Source of the DNA: Candidatus Poribacteria bacterium
GTDB taxonomy: Bacteria; Poribacteria; WGA-4E; WGA-3G
Reading direction: 5' to 3'
NCBI GenBank assembly: GCA_958295945.1
Contig: OY282386.1
Span: forward strand, 1,875,371-1,939,370
Length of the DNA stretch: 64,000 bases
A model generated the notes under the pieces. The model ran no database searches, was not told where the DNA came from, and was given only the letters and a program-made list of their open reading frames with translations. Of this stretch, positions 1 to 9,229 are shown piece after piece. The position numbers and the translations under genes are program-made. How positions within the stretch are numbered: position 1 is the first letter of the stretch; every line of letters begins with the position of its first letter.

Positions 1-770
1 TTAGGAGGCATTTCATAAACTTCGTACCCGCGGTAGTTGACATGTATCGGATCATCCCAGTGTGCATGGTAGTTAGCAAGGTCTTCTACTGTCAACAGTC
101 CATCATAAGCATGACTGAATTCAGCAATTGTTTTGGCAATATCCCCTTTGTAGAATGTATCTCTGCCATCTTTGGCTATTTTTCGGAACGTTGTACCGAG
201 ATTGGGATTTGCGAGAATTTCACCAGTTGGGATCGGTTCGCCATCGTTTGTGAAAATTGCGCGACTGTCTGGTTCAGCTGCGAAGCGAGGGTTTTCGCCT
301 CTTAATCCTCCTGCGAGTCTCTGACTAACGGGAAAACCTTGTTCACAGAGAGAGATTGCTGGAGTAAATACTTCTTCTAACTTGAGTGTGCCGTATCGTT
401 CGTGTGCAAGTAACCAAGCGTCAAGGAGTCCAGGTACAGAAACACTTCGCATACCTTTCATTGGAATGCCACCGTTTTTGAGATAGGTCTCGCGAGTAGC
501 AGCATTCGGTGCCGGTCCTGTTCCATTTACCGCTGCGACCTGTCCTGTTTCTGCCCAATAGATGAGGATAAATCCATCTCCACCGATACCAGAACCCGCA
601 GGTTCTACGACACCGAGTGCAGCGGCGGTTGCGATTGCAGCGTCAACAGCGTTGCCACCTGCCATCATCGTTTGGACACCTGCTTGTGATGCAAGTACGT
701 GTCCGGATGTCACCATGCCGTTGCTGCCCATCACAGATGGACGAAAGGCTGAGCCGTGGGGTGATTGCAT
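1..770 (-). CDS. gamma-glutamyltransferase family protein, N-terminal part (3' end outside window)
   Basis: The reading frame runs from an ATG at 770 off the left edge, giving about 256 residues of the large-subunit part of a gamma-glutamyltransferase/gamma-glutamyl acyltransferase. Family signatures are a GNAVDAAIATAAALGVVEP stretch, GSGIGGDGF, an SVPG segment and VYEMPP at the edge. The family cleaves gamma-glutamyl bonds of glutathione and related peptides after autoprocessing at a Thr, which would lie beyond the window, so activity cannot be judged. No signal peptide is visible, so a cytoplasmic homologue is likelier than the exported glutathione-scavenging enzyme. A GGAG Shine-Dalgarno about 8 nt before the ATG supports the start. 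About 200 bp without a credible gene separates it from the HNH gene upstream. Confidence 0.9.
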   Translation of the reverse strand, partial: MQSPHGSAFRPSVMGSNGMVTSGHVLASQAGVQTMMAGGNAVDAAIATAAALGVVEPAGSGIGGDGFILIYWAETGQVAAVNGTGPAPNAATRETYLKNGGIPMKGMRSVSVPGLLDAWLLAHERYGTLKLEEVFTPAISLCEQGFPVSQRLAGGLRGENPRFAAEPDSRAIFTNDGEPIPTGEILANPNLGTTFRKIAKDGRDTFYKGDIAKTIAEFSHAYDGLLTVEDLANYHAHWDDPIHVNYRGYEVYEMPP

Positions 771-969
771 GTGATGTCTCCGTTATCAAATCCTAATAAG
801 CAGTGTTAAGATAATAGTGAATAAATTTTGATTATTTAATAACTATGATCTCAGATTGAAGGTGTTGACAAAAACAACTAATGAAAAATAATTTGCTACA
901 ACTTTCCTAATCATAAAAACTATAAATACGTTGTTCTGAGTCATCTTTTATGATACGGTATAATGCTTC

Positions 970-1461
970 TCAATGAAATCTTGCATGACATTCCTTACAC
1001 AACGACACCAATTCATGAAGAGGCTCCTTACCTATATTTTCGTAAGTCTTATGATGTACTTCCTGAGCTTCAGCACCGCAGACACATAGATTTGCATCAC
1101 GTTCTAAAACCTTCTTCCTTTTTGCTCTCCACGCTTCTGAATTAGTATACTCTGTGTAGTCAGGATGCCTGTCTCCTCTTTCATCACCTATTCTGTCGCG
1201 AAGGAATTGATGCCATACTTGTTCCCTAAGATCGTATGCATCAGCAAAATTGGGATTGAGGTTAATTGCTTGGTCAAGAAATCCAATAGCCGATCTAAAC
1301 ATTCCTGAAAGATATAGTTGAAATGCTACAACGTACTTTTGTCTTGCAGGATTGCATTCACTTGAATTCATTATTTTATCATAGAACTCTTGTGGATACT
1401 CTTGTGGACGCATAGCAAAATGTTTCTGCATCTCTTCATAATCTTGCATCAATGAATTCAT
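970..1461 (-). CDS. TPR-like / HNH endonuclease-fold protein
   Basis: A 163-residue protein. Residues about 45-85 look like one to two TPR-type helical hairpins (LSGMFRSAIGFLDQAINLNP). Residues 120-163 carry an HNH-like zinc finger: C126-x-C128, the HH pair at 136-137, and C155-x2-C158-H159 near the C-terminus. HNH domains cut or nick DNA with a single metal, and the CxC/CxxC pairs normally hold a structural zinc. A small TPR plus terminal HNH suggests a DNA-acting accessory protein, but substrate and role are unknown. It stands alone between GGT and the Gfo/Idh gene, with non-coding flanks of about 160-200 bp. A second ATG five codons in (1449) is an equally possible start. Confidence 0.65.
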   Translation of the reverse strand: MNSLMQDYEEMQKHFAMRPQEYPQEFYDKIMNSSECNPARQKYVVAFQLYLSGMFRSAIGFLDQAINLNPNFADAYDLREQVWHQFLRDRIGDERGDRHPDYTEYTNSEAWRAKRKKVLERDANLCVCGAEAQEVHHKTYENIGKEPLHELVSLCKECHARFH

Positions 1462-1620
1462 AGTAAACTCTCTTCAAAGAGAATTAATAGTAGAGTCATA
1501 GGGCATTGCCTATCTAATTTCTGTGATTTACAAGTAGTAATCCGGGGATTTCTTCTAAACTAAAAAGAAGACAATGCAGCTAGCACCTCAATTGGAACTG
1601 GCAATAGTATTCCGCAGACT

Positions 1621-2691
1621 TTACGCCAACATTTTCGCTGCAAATGCCTCAACATCAACACGTTCGTGTGTTCGGGCAGATTCGTTGCAGGCTTCCATCA
1701 ATATCCAGGTGCCGAGTGTGCTATCTTGGATCCAGTCGCGATCTTTGCCTGAGGTGATAGCTTCTGCGAAGGCATCAAATTGGAGTCTATCGTCTTCAAT
1801 CAAACCACCGTGTAGATCTTGAAGGGTAAGGTTTTCAACCTCTTGACCTGATCGGAACAGTTGTAAGTGTCCACCATCACGACGGATGTCTCCTTCTTCA
1901 CCGTGGAATGTCCAACATCCGCTCCATCCATAAGCTCCCATGTGTCCTGCACGAGTGCCAGCATACGTGAAAGGTGCACCGTTGTCATATTCCATCAATG
2001 CGTTTCCACCTGCAGTTCCCCATGCATCTATCTGTCCTAATGCGGGGTCACGACGATTGTGAACTTGTGCAGTAACATACTTCGGAAGTCCTTTTGCCCC
2101 AACGAGTTGGTCAATTTGGTGGCTGCAGCCTGCATGGAAGTATAGTCCATCAACGTAAGCATCGGGTTGGCGTGAATCGGGTCCAGTGAATAAGTTTTGA
2201 CGTATCCAGAATCGGCATTCTCCGCCAAGCATTTCACCGATACCGCCATCCTCTCGGAGCCATTCCCGCATTTTTGCAGCGGCAGGATTCCATCGCTTGT
2301 TTTGCCCCTGAACTAAAATCGTGCCAGGGTTAGCCTTATGTGCTTTGATGATGTTGTGGAATTCTGCTTGTGTGGTGGCAATTGGCTTCACACAAAGCGT
2401 GTGCATACCAAGATTCAGACTTTCAACGATTAATTTTTCATGCACAGTTGTTGAAGCATAGATAAGACACGCCTGAGCTTCCGCATGTTTCTCTTTTGCT
2501 TCGGTGATTGTCGTATAAATGCAGTCTGATAAGCCTTCAGGTGCGCCGTTGATTGATTCAACACCGTTCTTTGCTGCTTCCAGATTGATGTCTACGCATG
2601 CTACAGGTTCAAATCCGTGTGAATTGACTTGTGCCTGCAGCCGTCCGTGTGCAAAATGCGTGCAGCCCACATGAATAGTTGGTATAGGCAT
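1621..2691 (-). CDS. Gfo/Idh/MocA family oxidoreductase
   Basis: A 356-residue NAD(P)-dependent dehydrogenase-like protein. It has an N-terminal Rossmann half (a VGCTHFAHGRLQA glycine region, then ACVDINLEAA) and the family hallmark KPIATTQAEF (the EKP-like motif here reads VKP). The C-terminal half is the alpha/beta substrate domain with an HAGCSHQIDQLVG segment containing the conserved His. The family oxidises or reduces sugars, inositols and related polyols. The substrate cannot be read from sequence. An AAGGAG site lies 8-9 nt before the ATG. The DUF6807 gene ends about 100 bp upstream on the same strand; these two families often sit together in carbohydrate-degradation loci, so a shared sugar-related role is plausible. 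Confidence 0.88.
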   Translation of the reverse strand: MPIPTIHVGCTHFAHGRLQAQVNSHGFEPVACVDINLEAAKNGVESINGAPEGLSDCIYTTITEAKEKHAEAQACLIYASTTVHEKLIVESLNLGMHTLCVKPIATTQAEFHNIIKAHKANPGTILVQGQNKRWNPAAAKMREWLREDGGIGEMLGGECRFWIRQNLFTGPDSRQPDAYVDGLYFHAGCSHQIDQLVGAKGLPKYVTAQVHNRRDPALGQIDAWGTAGGNALMEYDNGAPFTYAGTRAGHMGAYGWSGCWTFHGEEGDIRRDGGHLQLFRSGQEVENLTLQDLHGGLIEDDRLQFDAFAEAITSGKDRDWIQDSTLGTWILMEACNESARTHERVDVEAFAAKMLA

Positions 2692-2793
2692 ATATCGGTC
2701 TCCTTATAAGTCCTTTAATTTTATAATACGATATAGCACGCTTACAAAGCGCGCATACAATGTATCTCTAACTATCAATGTTTCACTACAGTA

Positions 2794-3951
2794 TTAGGAA
2801 ATCTCAACAGTAGGTGGATTGATGAAATCGTGATACTTCTGTGCAACCTTCCCTTCAGCAGCATCGCCTGCATGAATGAGCACACGGAAACGGAAATGCA
2901 TCTCTTCACCCTCTTTGAGGATGTATGAACCATCTTTAGACTTGTCACGCTCAAAAGTGCCGCTGCCAAAGATGTTACTTCCCATCAATCCGTAGTTGCG
3001 AACATGCCAATAGGTTGGATAGCGTGGATTTACGATGTGATCATACACAGCGATTCCGACAGGTGAGCCTTCAACAATACCAGAATAATCACACCAGTTC
3101 GCGCGTTTTCCCCAAGTTTCGGCTTCATCAATCCCACCGAAAGCGTTTTCAATCTTTCCGCCATCTGATGCGTTCATGGAGGGATGCACCCGAATGCACA
3201 TGATGCCACCCTCTTTGGTATCACCAAAATGGACATCACCCTCAGAGGCAATAAAACTCAAATCAAGGTCGAAGATTGCACCGTTTTCGGGCAAATTGTA
3301 AATACGAAAATGCTGCTTATCTTTCATCAAGACTTTACCATCTTTCGTTTCCCAGTTGTTTTCTGCATATATTCTACTGACAACTGCCCCACCATGTTTT
3401 TGTGTAAAACCTTGATGTATAACTTTACCGCAATTGCTCCCTTCACCCCATAAGTCAACATCATTGACTTCCCCGTAAGCGACGTAGAGTGAACGGTGAT
3501 GAACATGGTCTTTTGAGATGTCGCTTGTTTCACCGCGTGTTACTTCACGTCCATTCGGTCCCAATACAGGGAAAAAATAGGGACGGAACTGCTTTGTCCC
3601 ATAGCGAAACGTTGTAAATGGTCTACCGTTTAGAGTAACATCAATTGTTTCCGTGCCATATTCTAATTCAACACCTGCGTCTGTGTTAATATCACCCTCT
3701 GAAAGCATATATGTACGTGAGGCACCAGCGGGAAGATCGTTAAGTATCCATGCTAAAGTCGTAGACTTTTTGTCATCACTTTTGTAGCATTGTGCGGCAA
3801 CAACCTCACCATTTTCTGAATCCGTTAGTATAACATCACGTTTAACATATTCGTGAATACTGGGATGGTCAAGGTCAACGACAATAGGACATCCAACCCT
3901 GTCATGATTGTCTGCGTTGACAGTGAGTGATAGGCAATTCTGATTTGCCAT
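2794..3951 (-). CDS. DUF6807 (formerly 'PmoA') family protein
   Basis: A 385-residue soluble protein resembling the family once mislabelled methane oxygenase PmoA and now called DUF6807. Typical segments are KQFRPYFFPVLGPNG (about residues 120-134), DHVHHRSLYVAYGEVND (about 148-164), the central GGIMCIRVHPSMNA, and YWHVRNYGLMGSNIFG near the end. It has no membrane segments, so it is not a membrane methane monooxygenase subunit. The family is beta-rich and common in planctomycete-like and poribacterial genomes next to Gfo/Idh oxidoreductases and sulfatases, as here. The biochemical role is unknown; carbohydrate processing is inferred only from neighbours. The start is supported by AAGGAG about 5 nt before the ATG. 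Confidence 0.8.
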   Translation of the reverse strand: MANQNCLSLTVNADNHDRVGCPIVVDLDHPSIHEYVKRDVILTDSENGEVVAAQCYKSDDKKSTTLAWILNDLPAGASRTYMLSEGDINTDAGVELEYGTETIDVTLNGRPFTTFRYGTKQFRPYFFPVLGPNGREVTRGETSDISKDHVHHRSLYVAYGEVNDVDLWGEGSNCGKVIHQGFTQKHGGAVVSRIYAENNWETKDGKVLMKDKQHFRIYNLPENGAIFDLDLSFIASEGDVHFGDTKEGGIMCIRVHPSMNASDGGKIENAFGGIDEAETWGKRANWCDYSGIVEGSPVGIAVYDHIVNPRYPTYWHVRNYGLMGSNIFGSGTFERDKSKDGSYILKEGEEMHFRFRVLIHAGDAAEGKVAQKYHDFINPPTVEIS

Positions 3952-4052
3952 AAATCTCCTTAATATTCTTCATTCGTAATAGGATATGAATGTAATAAGT
4001 CTTTAGTCAGTCAACTAAAGAGAAGTATAGATTGATTAACTAATCCTACAGT

Positions 4053-4406
4053 TTAGCTTTTATCTGCATTCAGTTCAAGGATTGCTTCCTCTTCAGTGTC
4101 GTAACTTTCAAAAACGGACGCTAACCTTCCAAGAACGAGTAAATTTCTGATATGCGCGCCTGCTTTGACAAGAGCCGTGCGTCCACCTTTACGCGTGATT
4201 GTAACGTGAACGGAAACGAGTGTTCCCAAACCGCTACTATCCATTCGGGTAACTTCTTCAAGATTGAAGATTACCTTCGGTGAATCGAAATATTCTTCAA
4301 GTTCTTCCTGAATTTGCTGTCTAAGTTCAACGTTTGCTGCCCCGATCATTCGTCCAGTCGGACGGATAACAATAACACCTTCTCTGTTACGAATTTCAGC
4401 TAACAT
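4053..4406 (-). CDS. STAS-domain anti-anti-sigma factor (SpoIIAA/RsbV type)
   Basis: A 117-residue single-domain protein. The STAS signature MDSSGLGTLVSVH is at residues 55-67, with the usual phosphoacceptor serine at 57 or 58 after Asp56. In this family the unphosphorylated protein binds a HPK-like anti-sigma kinase and frees its sigma factor; phosphorylation switches this off. No anti-sigma kinase, PP2C phosphatase or sigma factor gene is present in the window, so the partner must be elsewhere. A GGGAG sequence precedes the ATG. The gene lies about 100 bp after DUF6807, and the 3' end of hsdR begins about 175 bp upstream of it. Length and motif are normal for the family. Confidence 0.9.
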   Translation of the reverse strand: MLAEIRNREGVIVIRPTGRMIGAANVELRQQIQEELEEYFDSPKVIFNLEEVTRMDSSGLGTLVSVHVTITRKGGRTALVKAGAHIRNLLVLGRLASVFESYDTEEEAILELNADKS

Positions 4407-4582
4407 ATTTCTCCCTCATAGTTTTTCCGCTAATATATGCGGAAATAGTTTAAACTGTGTTTAGTGTAACGCATTCAATTGATTTTGTCAAGGATGAATG
4501 AATCAATGTGTAAATAGAAAAAACGAATTACATAATTGACCAGAAATTATTATGGAACACATAGAAATTAGTGAGTTTAGTT

Positions 4583-7500
4583 TCAATTATCTACCAACCA
4601 GTCTTTACACAATACTTCTGCTTGTTCCAAAACAGTTTGTGCTGCTTTTTCCTGTTTATCAGGTGGATAACCGTGTCTGCGAAGAATCCGCTTCACCAAC
4701 CTACGTATTTTCGCGCGAACACTCTCTTTCATTGTCCAGTCAATAGTCACACTTTTCCGAACGGTTTCTACAAGTTCAATAGCAATGGTACGCAGTTTTT
4801 CATCACCGAGTACTTGGACTGCACTGTCGTTAGTTTCAAGTGCATCATAAAATGCTAATCCCTCTTCTGACAATCCTAATTCCTCGCCTCGGTCATGCGC
4901 TTGACGCATCACTCCTGCGATTTCAATAAGCTCTTCAATGACTTGTGCCGCTTCAACTGTTCGGTTCTGATAGGAACGGATTGATCGTTCCAACATCTCT
5001 GCAAATGAACGACTTTGGACAACGTTTTTCTGTGAGCGCGTTTTAATTTCTCCGCTGAGGAGTTTTTCCAAGAGTTCAACTGCCACGTTTTTATGGGGAA
5101 GGTCTTGTACTTCTGCAAGGAATTCATCGGAGAGAATTGAGACATCAGGTTTTCCAAGTCCAGCGGCAGAGAATATATCAACGACACCTTCAGGAACAAC
5201 AGCTTTGGAAACCAACTGCTTAATTGCTTGGTCGGCGGTGTCCAACTGTGCTTCTTCTGCAGCTGATGGCTTAGCCAAAACTTTTCTCACCACTTGAAAA
5301 AAGGAGACATCGTCGCGTATCTCGGTTGTTTTTTCATGTGGGACAGCCAGTGCAAATGCTTTAGTTAGAGCAGAAACTTCTTCCAGTAGACGCTTTTTTC
5401 CATCCTTTTGTTGCAGGATATGTTCTTGTGCTGGAGGCAGCAATTTGAGTCGATCTGCCGCGTTCCCTGTAGTCCACAACGACCAGTCGAACCCATGAAA
5501 CAAATTACAGCAAATTTCATGCTTTTCCATCATTACCGCAACTGCTTCGTTTTTGTCAAGGGTAGTCTTCCCTTTTCCACCGCTTCTGGTATAATTACTT
5601 AATGCCTGTTTCAAATGGTAAGCAAGTCCGATGTAGTCTACTATCAAACCGCCCGGTTTGTCGCAGTAAACGCGATTAACGCGGGCAATTGCCTGCATGA
5701 GCCCATGTCCACGCATCGGTTTGTCTACATACATGGTGTGAAGACTCGGCGCGTCAAATCCGGTTAGCCACATATCGCGAACAATAACAAGTTTCAACGG
5801 ATCATTGGGTTTTTTAAATCGGGTTGCCAACGTTTCTCGCCTTGTTTTGTTGCGGATATGCGGTTGCCATGATTTATCATCAGAAGGTGATCCTGTCATG
5901 ACGACTTTTATCTCGCCGTCCTTGTCATCATCGCTGTGCCACTCTGGACGACGTTGAATAATTGCATTGTAGAGGTCAACGCATATACGGCGGCTCATAC
6001 AAACAATCATACCTTTACCATCTATTGTCTCTAACCGTTCTTCAAAATGTGCAATTATATCATCTGCGATGAGTCCCAAGCGTTTTTCTGTTCCCACCAA
6101 CGCCTCAAGCTGCGCCCATTTAGTTTTCAGCTTTTCTTTTTCTGTTACCTCTTCTGTTTCGGTCAGTTCCTCAAACTCTGGATCAATGTGGGGTCTTTCG
6201 TCTTCGTCAAGTTCAATTCTTGCAAGGCGGCTCTCGTAGTAAATTGGCACGGTTGCTCCATCATCAACCGCCTGTTGTATATCATACGTGCTTATGTATT
6301 CTCCAAAGACAGCAACTGTATTGCGATCAGTGAGTTCAATGGGTGTACCGGTAAAACCGATAAAAGAGGCATTTGGAAGCCCATCGCGTATGTGAGCGGC
6401 AAACCCATCAATAAAACCGTACTGGCTACGGTGTGCTTCGTCTGCAATGACAACGATGTTTCGTCGGTCAGACAGTTGCGGAAAACGTGTCTCTTCACCT
6501 TCAGTGAAAAACTTTTGAACCGTAGTAAAGACTACGCCACCAGAGGCAACCTGCAGGAGCTCGCGTAAATGTCGTCTATTTTCTGCTTGTGCTGGTGTCT
6601 GTCTAAGCAGTTGATGGCATCGTGAAAATGTGCCAAACAGTTGATCATCTAAGTCGTTTGTGTCAGTGATAACAACAAGCGTTGGGTTTTCCATTTGCGG
6701 ATGCTGAACGATGCTGCCAGCGTAAAAAGCCATTGTCAAACTCTTACCGGAACCTTGCGTATGCCAAACGACACCGCACTGTTGATCTCCCTCATCACCT
6801 GATGCCTTTAGTGTTGCTTCTACCGCTGTTTGAACAGCATGGAATTGGTGATACCCAGCAATCTTTTTGGCAATTGCTCCGCTCTCTGTTTCTTCAAAAA
6901 CGATGAAGTGTTTTAGATAACGCAAAAATCGGTTTTTCTGAAAGACACCCTTAATCAATACCTCTAATTCTAATTCGGTTGATGGTGCTTCGTCCTCTCC
7001 CTCAATTGTACGCCACGGCAGAAACCACTCCTTGTCGGCAGTTAAAGACCCGATGCGTGCCTCTAATCCATCAGAGATAACAACCGCTTCGTTGTAGGTG
7101 AACAGTGCCGAAATTTCCTGTTTATAAGTCTGAATTTGACGAAACGCGGTTAAGATAGTGGCTTTTTCATCAGTTGGGTTTTTGAGTTCTATGACGGCTA
7201 AGGGGATTCCGTTGATAAAAAGCACAACGTCCGGACGGCATTCACTTGCTCCTACAACTGTAAACTGGTTGACTGCAAGCCAATCGTTGTTTTCTGGGGA
7301 ATCAAAATCAATTAACCGCACGCGATCACCGCGTATCCTGCCATCCGTTTGCCGATATTCAACCTCTATACCGTCAACTAACATCTGATGAAATGCGCGG
7401 TTGTTCTGAACCAACACAGAGGAATCTGGATTAAGCACTTTGCTGATCGCATCTTGCTGTGCATCGGTGGGTATGTTAGGATTTAGGCGGACAACGGCAT

Positions 7501-7663
7501 CTTGCAAGCGGTTTGTCAAAACGACTTCTTTGTAAGTAGAACGTTCAGCATTCGGAGCGTCTGGTGAAATGTTAGGCCCGTGTCCGACGGTATAACCTAA
7601 GTCGGCAAGCCAATCAAGTGCCGCTTCTTCAACGTCTGATTCGTAAATCTTATTGTGATTCAT
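4583..7663 (-). CDS. hsdR: type I restriction enzyme R subunit
   Basis: A 1026-residue motor-nuclease subunit of the restriction operon. The N-terminal PD-(D/E)xK nuclease is visible as D145 followed by the IELKN segment (E159, K161). The SF2 translocase follows: Walker A TQGSGKS at 302-308, DEAH box at 408-411 ([11 protein letters not shown]), a GFTGTPIE motif III region, and later helicase motifs including [22 protein letters not shown] and [10 protein letters not shown]-terminal helical region would dock on HsdM/HsdS. It translocates DNA with ATP and cuts unmethylated DNA at a distance. Length and motifs look intact. It is the last gene of the operon, 51 bp after the SEFIR gene, with only a weak Shine-Dalgarno, so translation may depend on the upstream genes. 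Confidence 0.95.
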   Translation of the reverse strand: MNHNKIYESDVEEAALDWLADLGYTVGHGPNISPDAPNAERSTYKEVVLTNRLQDAVVRLNPNIPTDAQQDAISKVLNPDSSVLVQNNRAFHQMLVDGIEVEYRQTDGRIRGDRVRLIDFDSPENNDWLAVNQFTVVGASECRPDVVLFINGIPLAVIELKNPTDEKATILTAFRQIQTYKQEISALFTYNEAVVISDGLEARIGSLTADKEWFLPWRTIEGEDEAPSTELELEVLIKGVFQKNRFLRYLKHFIVFEETESGAIAKKIAGYHQFHAVQTAVEATLKASGDEGDQQCGVVWHTQGSGKSLTMAFYAGSIVQHPQMENPTLVVITDTNDLDDQLFGTFSRCHQLLRQTPAQAENRRHLRELLQVASGGVVFTTVQKFFTEGEETRFPQLSDRRNIVVIADEAHRSQYGFIDGFAAHIRDGLPNASFIGFTGTPIELTDRNTVAVFGEYISTYDIQQAVDDGATVPIYYESRLARIELDEDERPHIDPEFEELTETEEVTEKEKLKTKWAQLEALVGTEKRLGLIADDIIAHFEERLETIDGKGMIVCMSRRICVDLYNAIIQRRPEWHSDDDKDGEIKVVMTGSPSDDKSWQPHIRNKTRRETLATRFKKPNDPLKLVIVRDMWLTGFDAPSLHTMYVDKPMRGHGLMQAIARVNRVYCDKPGGLIVDYIGLAYHLKQALSNYTRSGGKGKTTLDKNEAVAVMMEKHEICCNLFHGFDWSLWTTGNAADRLKLLPPAQEHILQQKDGKKRLLEEVSALTKAFALAVPHEKTTEIRDDVSFFQVVRKVLAKPSAAEEAQLDTADQAIKQLVSKAVVPEGVVDIFSAAGLGKPDVSILSDEFLAEVQDLPHKNVAVELLEKLLSGEIKTRSQKNVVQSRSFAEMLERSIRSYQNRTVEAAQVIEELIEIAGVMRQAHDRGEELGLSEEGLAFYDALETNDSAVQVLGDEKLRTIAIELVETVRKSVTIDWTMKESVRAKIRRLVKRILRRHGYPPDKQEKAAQTVLEQAEVLCKDWLVDN

Positions 7664-7714
7664 GTTATTGTCTTATGTAGGTTATACCCAATGAGAGGTT
7701 TTAACAGGTAAAGA

Positions 7715-9229
7715 CTAAGGTTGTAACTTTTCAAAAAAGTTTTTATGATGAACAATGTTATAATGATAAACATCCCACATCGGTGTATTTTTATAGACAT
7801 TCCCTAACCAACTTTCAAATAAATGAATCCAATTTTTCCATGAATTCTGCATTTGTTCATGTGTCACATTTAATATTGTCCATAGTTCTGTGAATGCTTC
7901 TGAATTTCGAAGTAAAAACGTCTGTGCTCGTTGAAATATATCTTGGTTTTCAGTCATAAAAGTCAACGGAACATCAAACTCAAATGGGTAAGATGCTCCG
8001 TAACTTTTGCTTAACTTTTCCTGTTGACCTGAAGCGATTATTACCGCTAACTCATGGACGTTCAGTGCCATATAATAGGCAACCAATGAAGCTTGATATT
8101 CTTTTGAATCGTTCCCAAATATGAGAGACAGCCAATCCCATCTTTCAAAAGCATCGGATAAATAGTTCCAACCTTCTGTGCAATTTGAACCGAGCGAGTC
8201 CATCCAACCTATAAGACTACTCTTTTCCCAAACATAAAGAGACTCTTTTTTATATCCTATATTGGGGACTTTGACTCGCGCAAGGCTAAGAGCGAGGTTC
8301 AACTGATTTGTGTTCAGGCTGAGGTTACCGTGCAGACTGTGGTAGATATATCCCAGTGCATCAGGAATACCTACCCATGTTGTGTACCCGGAAGAATTCC
8401 ATCCCGGAACGTTTAGCAGGTCATCAAAAAGAGATTTCTGGTTTCTAAATTCCTCTTTTCCAGATTCAACTCCTGCTAAAGCGACAACCATTAAGGGTGA
8501 AACAATTTCAACTGCCTTATCCACAACCTGAACTAATTGTTCCTTGTTCGCTGGCCTTTGTTTATCCAATTCATTTTGCCTCCACTGTACCAGAGATGTG
8601 AATATACTTGGACGAACCTGTTTAATGAGTTGCCTCCATCCAAGTGCACTACCCATAGAAGCAACTTTTACAGATGCTCTGTAAGCCTCAGAGGCAGATT
8701 CAACCTGTTCTGGAATATCAACCAGTTGCGTGTCTAATTCAACAGAAGGAAACGGACTTTTTCCCAAAGGTGGTTTCTCTATAATTGGCATTTCGTGGAG
8801 TTCACGAATTAATTTTTCACATTCTGCATCAAATTGATTGTCATTTCTAAAGTCGGCATAAACGCGTGTCCCCAAAAATGTTGGTGTCTTTTCTTTTCCT
8901 GATGCCTGACGGATGATAGGAATAAATTTGTCTGTCCCTAAATTCTGAACAAGTTCAGAATTTACAATCATCCGTTCGTAGCCAACACCACCTTCGTCAG
9001 CGTTCGCCTTGCTCACGTACTTGTCCGTGCATATAACCAGCACCCTATCAGCATCTACAATGCCACGTTCCATGAATCGTGTTACATCATCTCCCAATCC
9101 GAGGTCCCATTGGTCGAGTATTGCATCAATGCCGTTACGACGAAGTTGTGCAGCGAGTTCGGATACCCACTGTTTATGCTCTGGAGAATCGTGAGAATAT
9201 GAAATAAACACTTTAGGATTGTCCGCCAT
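7715..9229 (-). CDS. SEFIR/TIR-like domain protein embedded in the restriction operon
   Basis: A 504-residue protein from the ATG at 9229. This start is chosen because a GGAGG site sits 7 nt upstream, and a longer frame to 9316 would only overlap hsdS. Residues 6-100 form a SEFIR (TIR-related) domain: KVFISYSHDSPEHKQWV, an LDQWDLGLGDD segment, VLVICTDKYV, and GGVGYE with Glu85 in the position of the TIR-family catalytic Glu. The remaining about 360 residues are a helical region I do not recognise. Bacterial SEFIR/TIR proteins are known anti-phage effectors that deplete NAD+. Here the gene overlaps hsdS by 17 bp and precedes hsdR, so it is translated as part of the restriction operon. NADase activity is inferred, not shown. 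Confidence 0.82.
   Translation of the reverse strand: MADNPKVFISYSHDSPEHKQWVSELAAQLRRNGIDAILDQWDLGLGDDVTRFMERGIVDADRVLVICTDKYVSKANADEGGVGYERMIVNSELVQNLGTDKFIPIIRQASGKEKTPTFLGTRVYADFRNDNQFDAECEKLIRELHEMPIIEKPPLGKSPFPSVELDTQLVDIPEQVESASEAYRASVKVASMGSALGWRQLIKQVRPSIFTSLVQWRQNELDKQRPANKEQLVQVVDKAVEIVSPLMVVALAGVESGKEEFRNQKSLFDDLLNVPGWNSSGYTTWVGIPDALGYIYHSLHGNLSLNTNQLNLALSLARVKVPNIGYKKESLYVWEKSSLIGWMDSLGSNCTEGWNYLSDAFERWDWLSLIFGNDSKEYQASLVAYYMALNVHELAVIIASGQQEKLSKSYGASYPFEFDVPLTFMTENQDIFQRAQTFLLRNSEAFTELWTILNVTHEQMQNSWKNWIHLFESWLGNVYKNTPMWDVYHYNIVHHKNFFEKLQP

Noticed and set aside
865-893. TTGACA-like promoter on the plus strand
   Set aside because: No plus-strand gene follows, and the -10 match is poor.
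6047-6568. 173-codon plus-strand open frame
   Set aside because: It is antisense to the conserved motor domain of hsdR; Phe/Cys-rich composition typical of a shadow frame.
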